From: an uncultured Oxalobacteraceae bacterium
GTDB taxonomy: Bacteria; Pseudomonadota; Gammaproteobacteria; Burkholderiales; Burkholderiaceae_D
Assembly: GCA_937996605.1 (NCBI GenBank)
Contig: CALKVB010000038.1
Coordinates: 1 to 7,190, forward strand
Direction: 5' to 3'
Length of the DNA: 7,190 nt
Made by a program: the position numbers and the translations under genes. Each line of letters opens with the position of its first letter. The stretch's first letter is position 1. The notes beneath the pieces are model-generated. The model saw only the letters and a program-made list of their open reading frames with translations. It was not told the origin of the DNA and searched no databases. Positions 6,653 through 7,190 of the stretch are shown one piece after another.

Positions 6653-6692
6653 TACCGAGGACAGTGCTGGTTTGACTGTCCTGGTATTTCTT
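6653..6692 (+). terminator. Rho-independent terminator of fhs
   Basis: The stem pairs TACC plus AGGACAGT (6653-6656 and 6658-6665, with G6657 bulged) with ACTGTCCTGGTA (6675-6686): 12 base pairs around a 9-base loop. A T-rich tail (TTTCTT) follows. It begins 16 bases after the fhs stop. Its position also argues against a minus-strand gene overlapping the end of fhs. Confidence 0.75.
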
Positions 6693-7035
6693 GAGTATTG
6701 GCGTGCCCTTGAAACTTTCGGGATTTTGCTTATCGTCATACTCATTTCGAGGCTGCTCAGCTATCCAATCGCAAATGCCTGAACAATGAGCTTTGTGCAT
6801 GCTCTTTGGGTATTTCAATTAGCGGCGAGCATTTAAATTTGGCCTTGTTACAAAATATTTTTCGTTTAAGCCTCAATCGAGGCGGACGATGTCTCGTAAC
6901 TCGGTTCTTTCAAGTAAGTTTTCCAAATCTTCTGTTTCTCTTCCGCCCAATTTCAAATCAAAAATCGGTAACAGCCGCTGTTCGATGAAGCATCAACGGA
7001 GTGTCGCGAAATTGCCTTGTAAAGTGTTTTTTTCA

Positions 7036-7063
7036 TTCATTTTCTACATATCGTATTTATAAT
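7036..7063 (+). promoter_or_regulatory. Candidate sigma-70 promoter for the gene beyond the right edge
   Basis: A perfect TATAAT (7058-7063) lies in AT-rich DNA with a weak TTCATT (7036-7041, 3/6 to TTGACA) 16 bases upstream. The start of transcription would fall near 7070, giving a leader of at least about 120 bases before the ribosome binding site at the window edge. Confidence 0.4.
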
Positions 7064-7183
7064 TTACTTTCTTTATTGCTAATGCTTCTTGTCTAAAGTG
7101 CCGACGTTTCTTGCGGGAGTCGAATCATCAGTGAGCTTGCAGTATGGGAAGTAAAGAAGTCAAAAATACGTAAAAAAATAAAT

Positions 7184-7190
7184 GGGGAGA
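7184..7190 (+). promoter_or_regulatory. Ribosome binding site of a gene starting just outside the window
   Basis: GGGGAGA at the extreme right end follows an A-rich stretch. This fits a Shine-Dalgarno site with the start codon expected within the next 10 bases, outside the window. The downstream gene is not visible. Confidence 0.45.

Larger units (their letters stand above)
6693..7190. other. Spacer of about 500 bases without a convincing gene
   Basis: The short open frames here have no start with a ribosome binding site and no recognisable protein motif. Small structures seen are a GCCTC/GAGGC hairpin at 6870-6883 and a perfect 13-bp dyad, AACAGC-C-GCTGTT, at 6970-6982. The stretch from about 7025 to 7075 is strongly AT-rich and contains a TATAAT box. 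The last 30 bases are A-rich and end in a Shine-Dalgarno-like run. It reads as the long upstream region of a plus-strand gene that begins just right of the window. No RNA gene or riboswitch could be recognised by eye. Confidence 0.5.

Noticed and set aside
6633..6818. Minus-strand 61-codon open frame converging on the end of fhs
   Set aside because: It starts at TTG right after a stop, has no ribosome binding site for either the TTG or the ATG at 6800, and runs straight through the fhs terminator hairpin. Its peptide looks plausible in composition but I recognise no family, so it is not called.
6870..6883. GCCTC/GAGGC hairpin as a terminator
   Set aside because: Only five base pairs with no T-run on either strand.
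6806..6988. Plus-strand 60-codon open frame in the spacer after fhs
   Set aside because: TTG start, no Shine-Dalgarno, no recognisable motif; consistent with chance in noncoding DNA.

Overview
The window looks like bacterial chromosome of moderate GC content. A Burkholderiales (beta-proteobacterial) host, perhaps near Undibacterium or the Oxalobacteraceae, would fit the gene mix, but this is an impression from protein style and not a search result. I see no CRISPR array, tRNA, rRNA, phage module or obvious defence system.

Layout, left to right: (1) the last 47 codons of a DMT/EamA-type membrane transporter, closed by a clean intrinsic terminator. (2) A complete IS256-family insertion sequence (249-1581) with imperfect terminal inverted repeats of about 33 bp and an apparently intact DDE transposase on the minus strand. 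It has no visible target-site duplication. (3) A 177-bp spacer with three tandem 12-13 bp repeats that begin exactly at the IS edge, followed by a 10-bp-arm inverted repeat. (4) A plus-strand pair of exported proteins 51 bp apart: an amidohydrolase of the imidazolonepropionase/Xaa-Pro dipeptidase-like type, and a DUF885-family protein. (5) fhs, formate-tetrahydrofolate ligase, with its own leader, a good ribosome binding site and a hairpin terminator. (6) About 500 bp with no convincing gene, ending in a Shine-Dalgarno-like GGGGAGA at the window edge, probably for a gene that starts just outside.

How the genes work together: the amidohydrolase and the DUF885 protein both carry signal peptides and are probably co-transcribed, so they may act in turn on peptide-like or amide substrates outside the cytoplasm. 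fhs is cytoplasmic one-carbon metabolism and is probably a separate transcription unit. The transporter fragment and the IS look unrelated to the pair. The IS edge next to the pair may mark an old rearrangement that changed its upstream region.

No clearly new multi-gene system is visible. The best leads are the DUF885 protein, which lacks the HExxPGH-like metal motif I associate with that family, its pairing with the amidohydrolase, and the IS/tandem-repeat junction.
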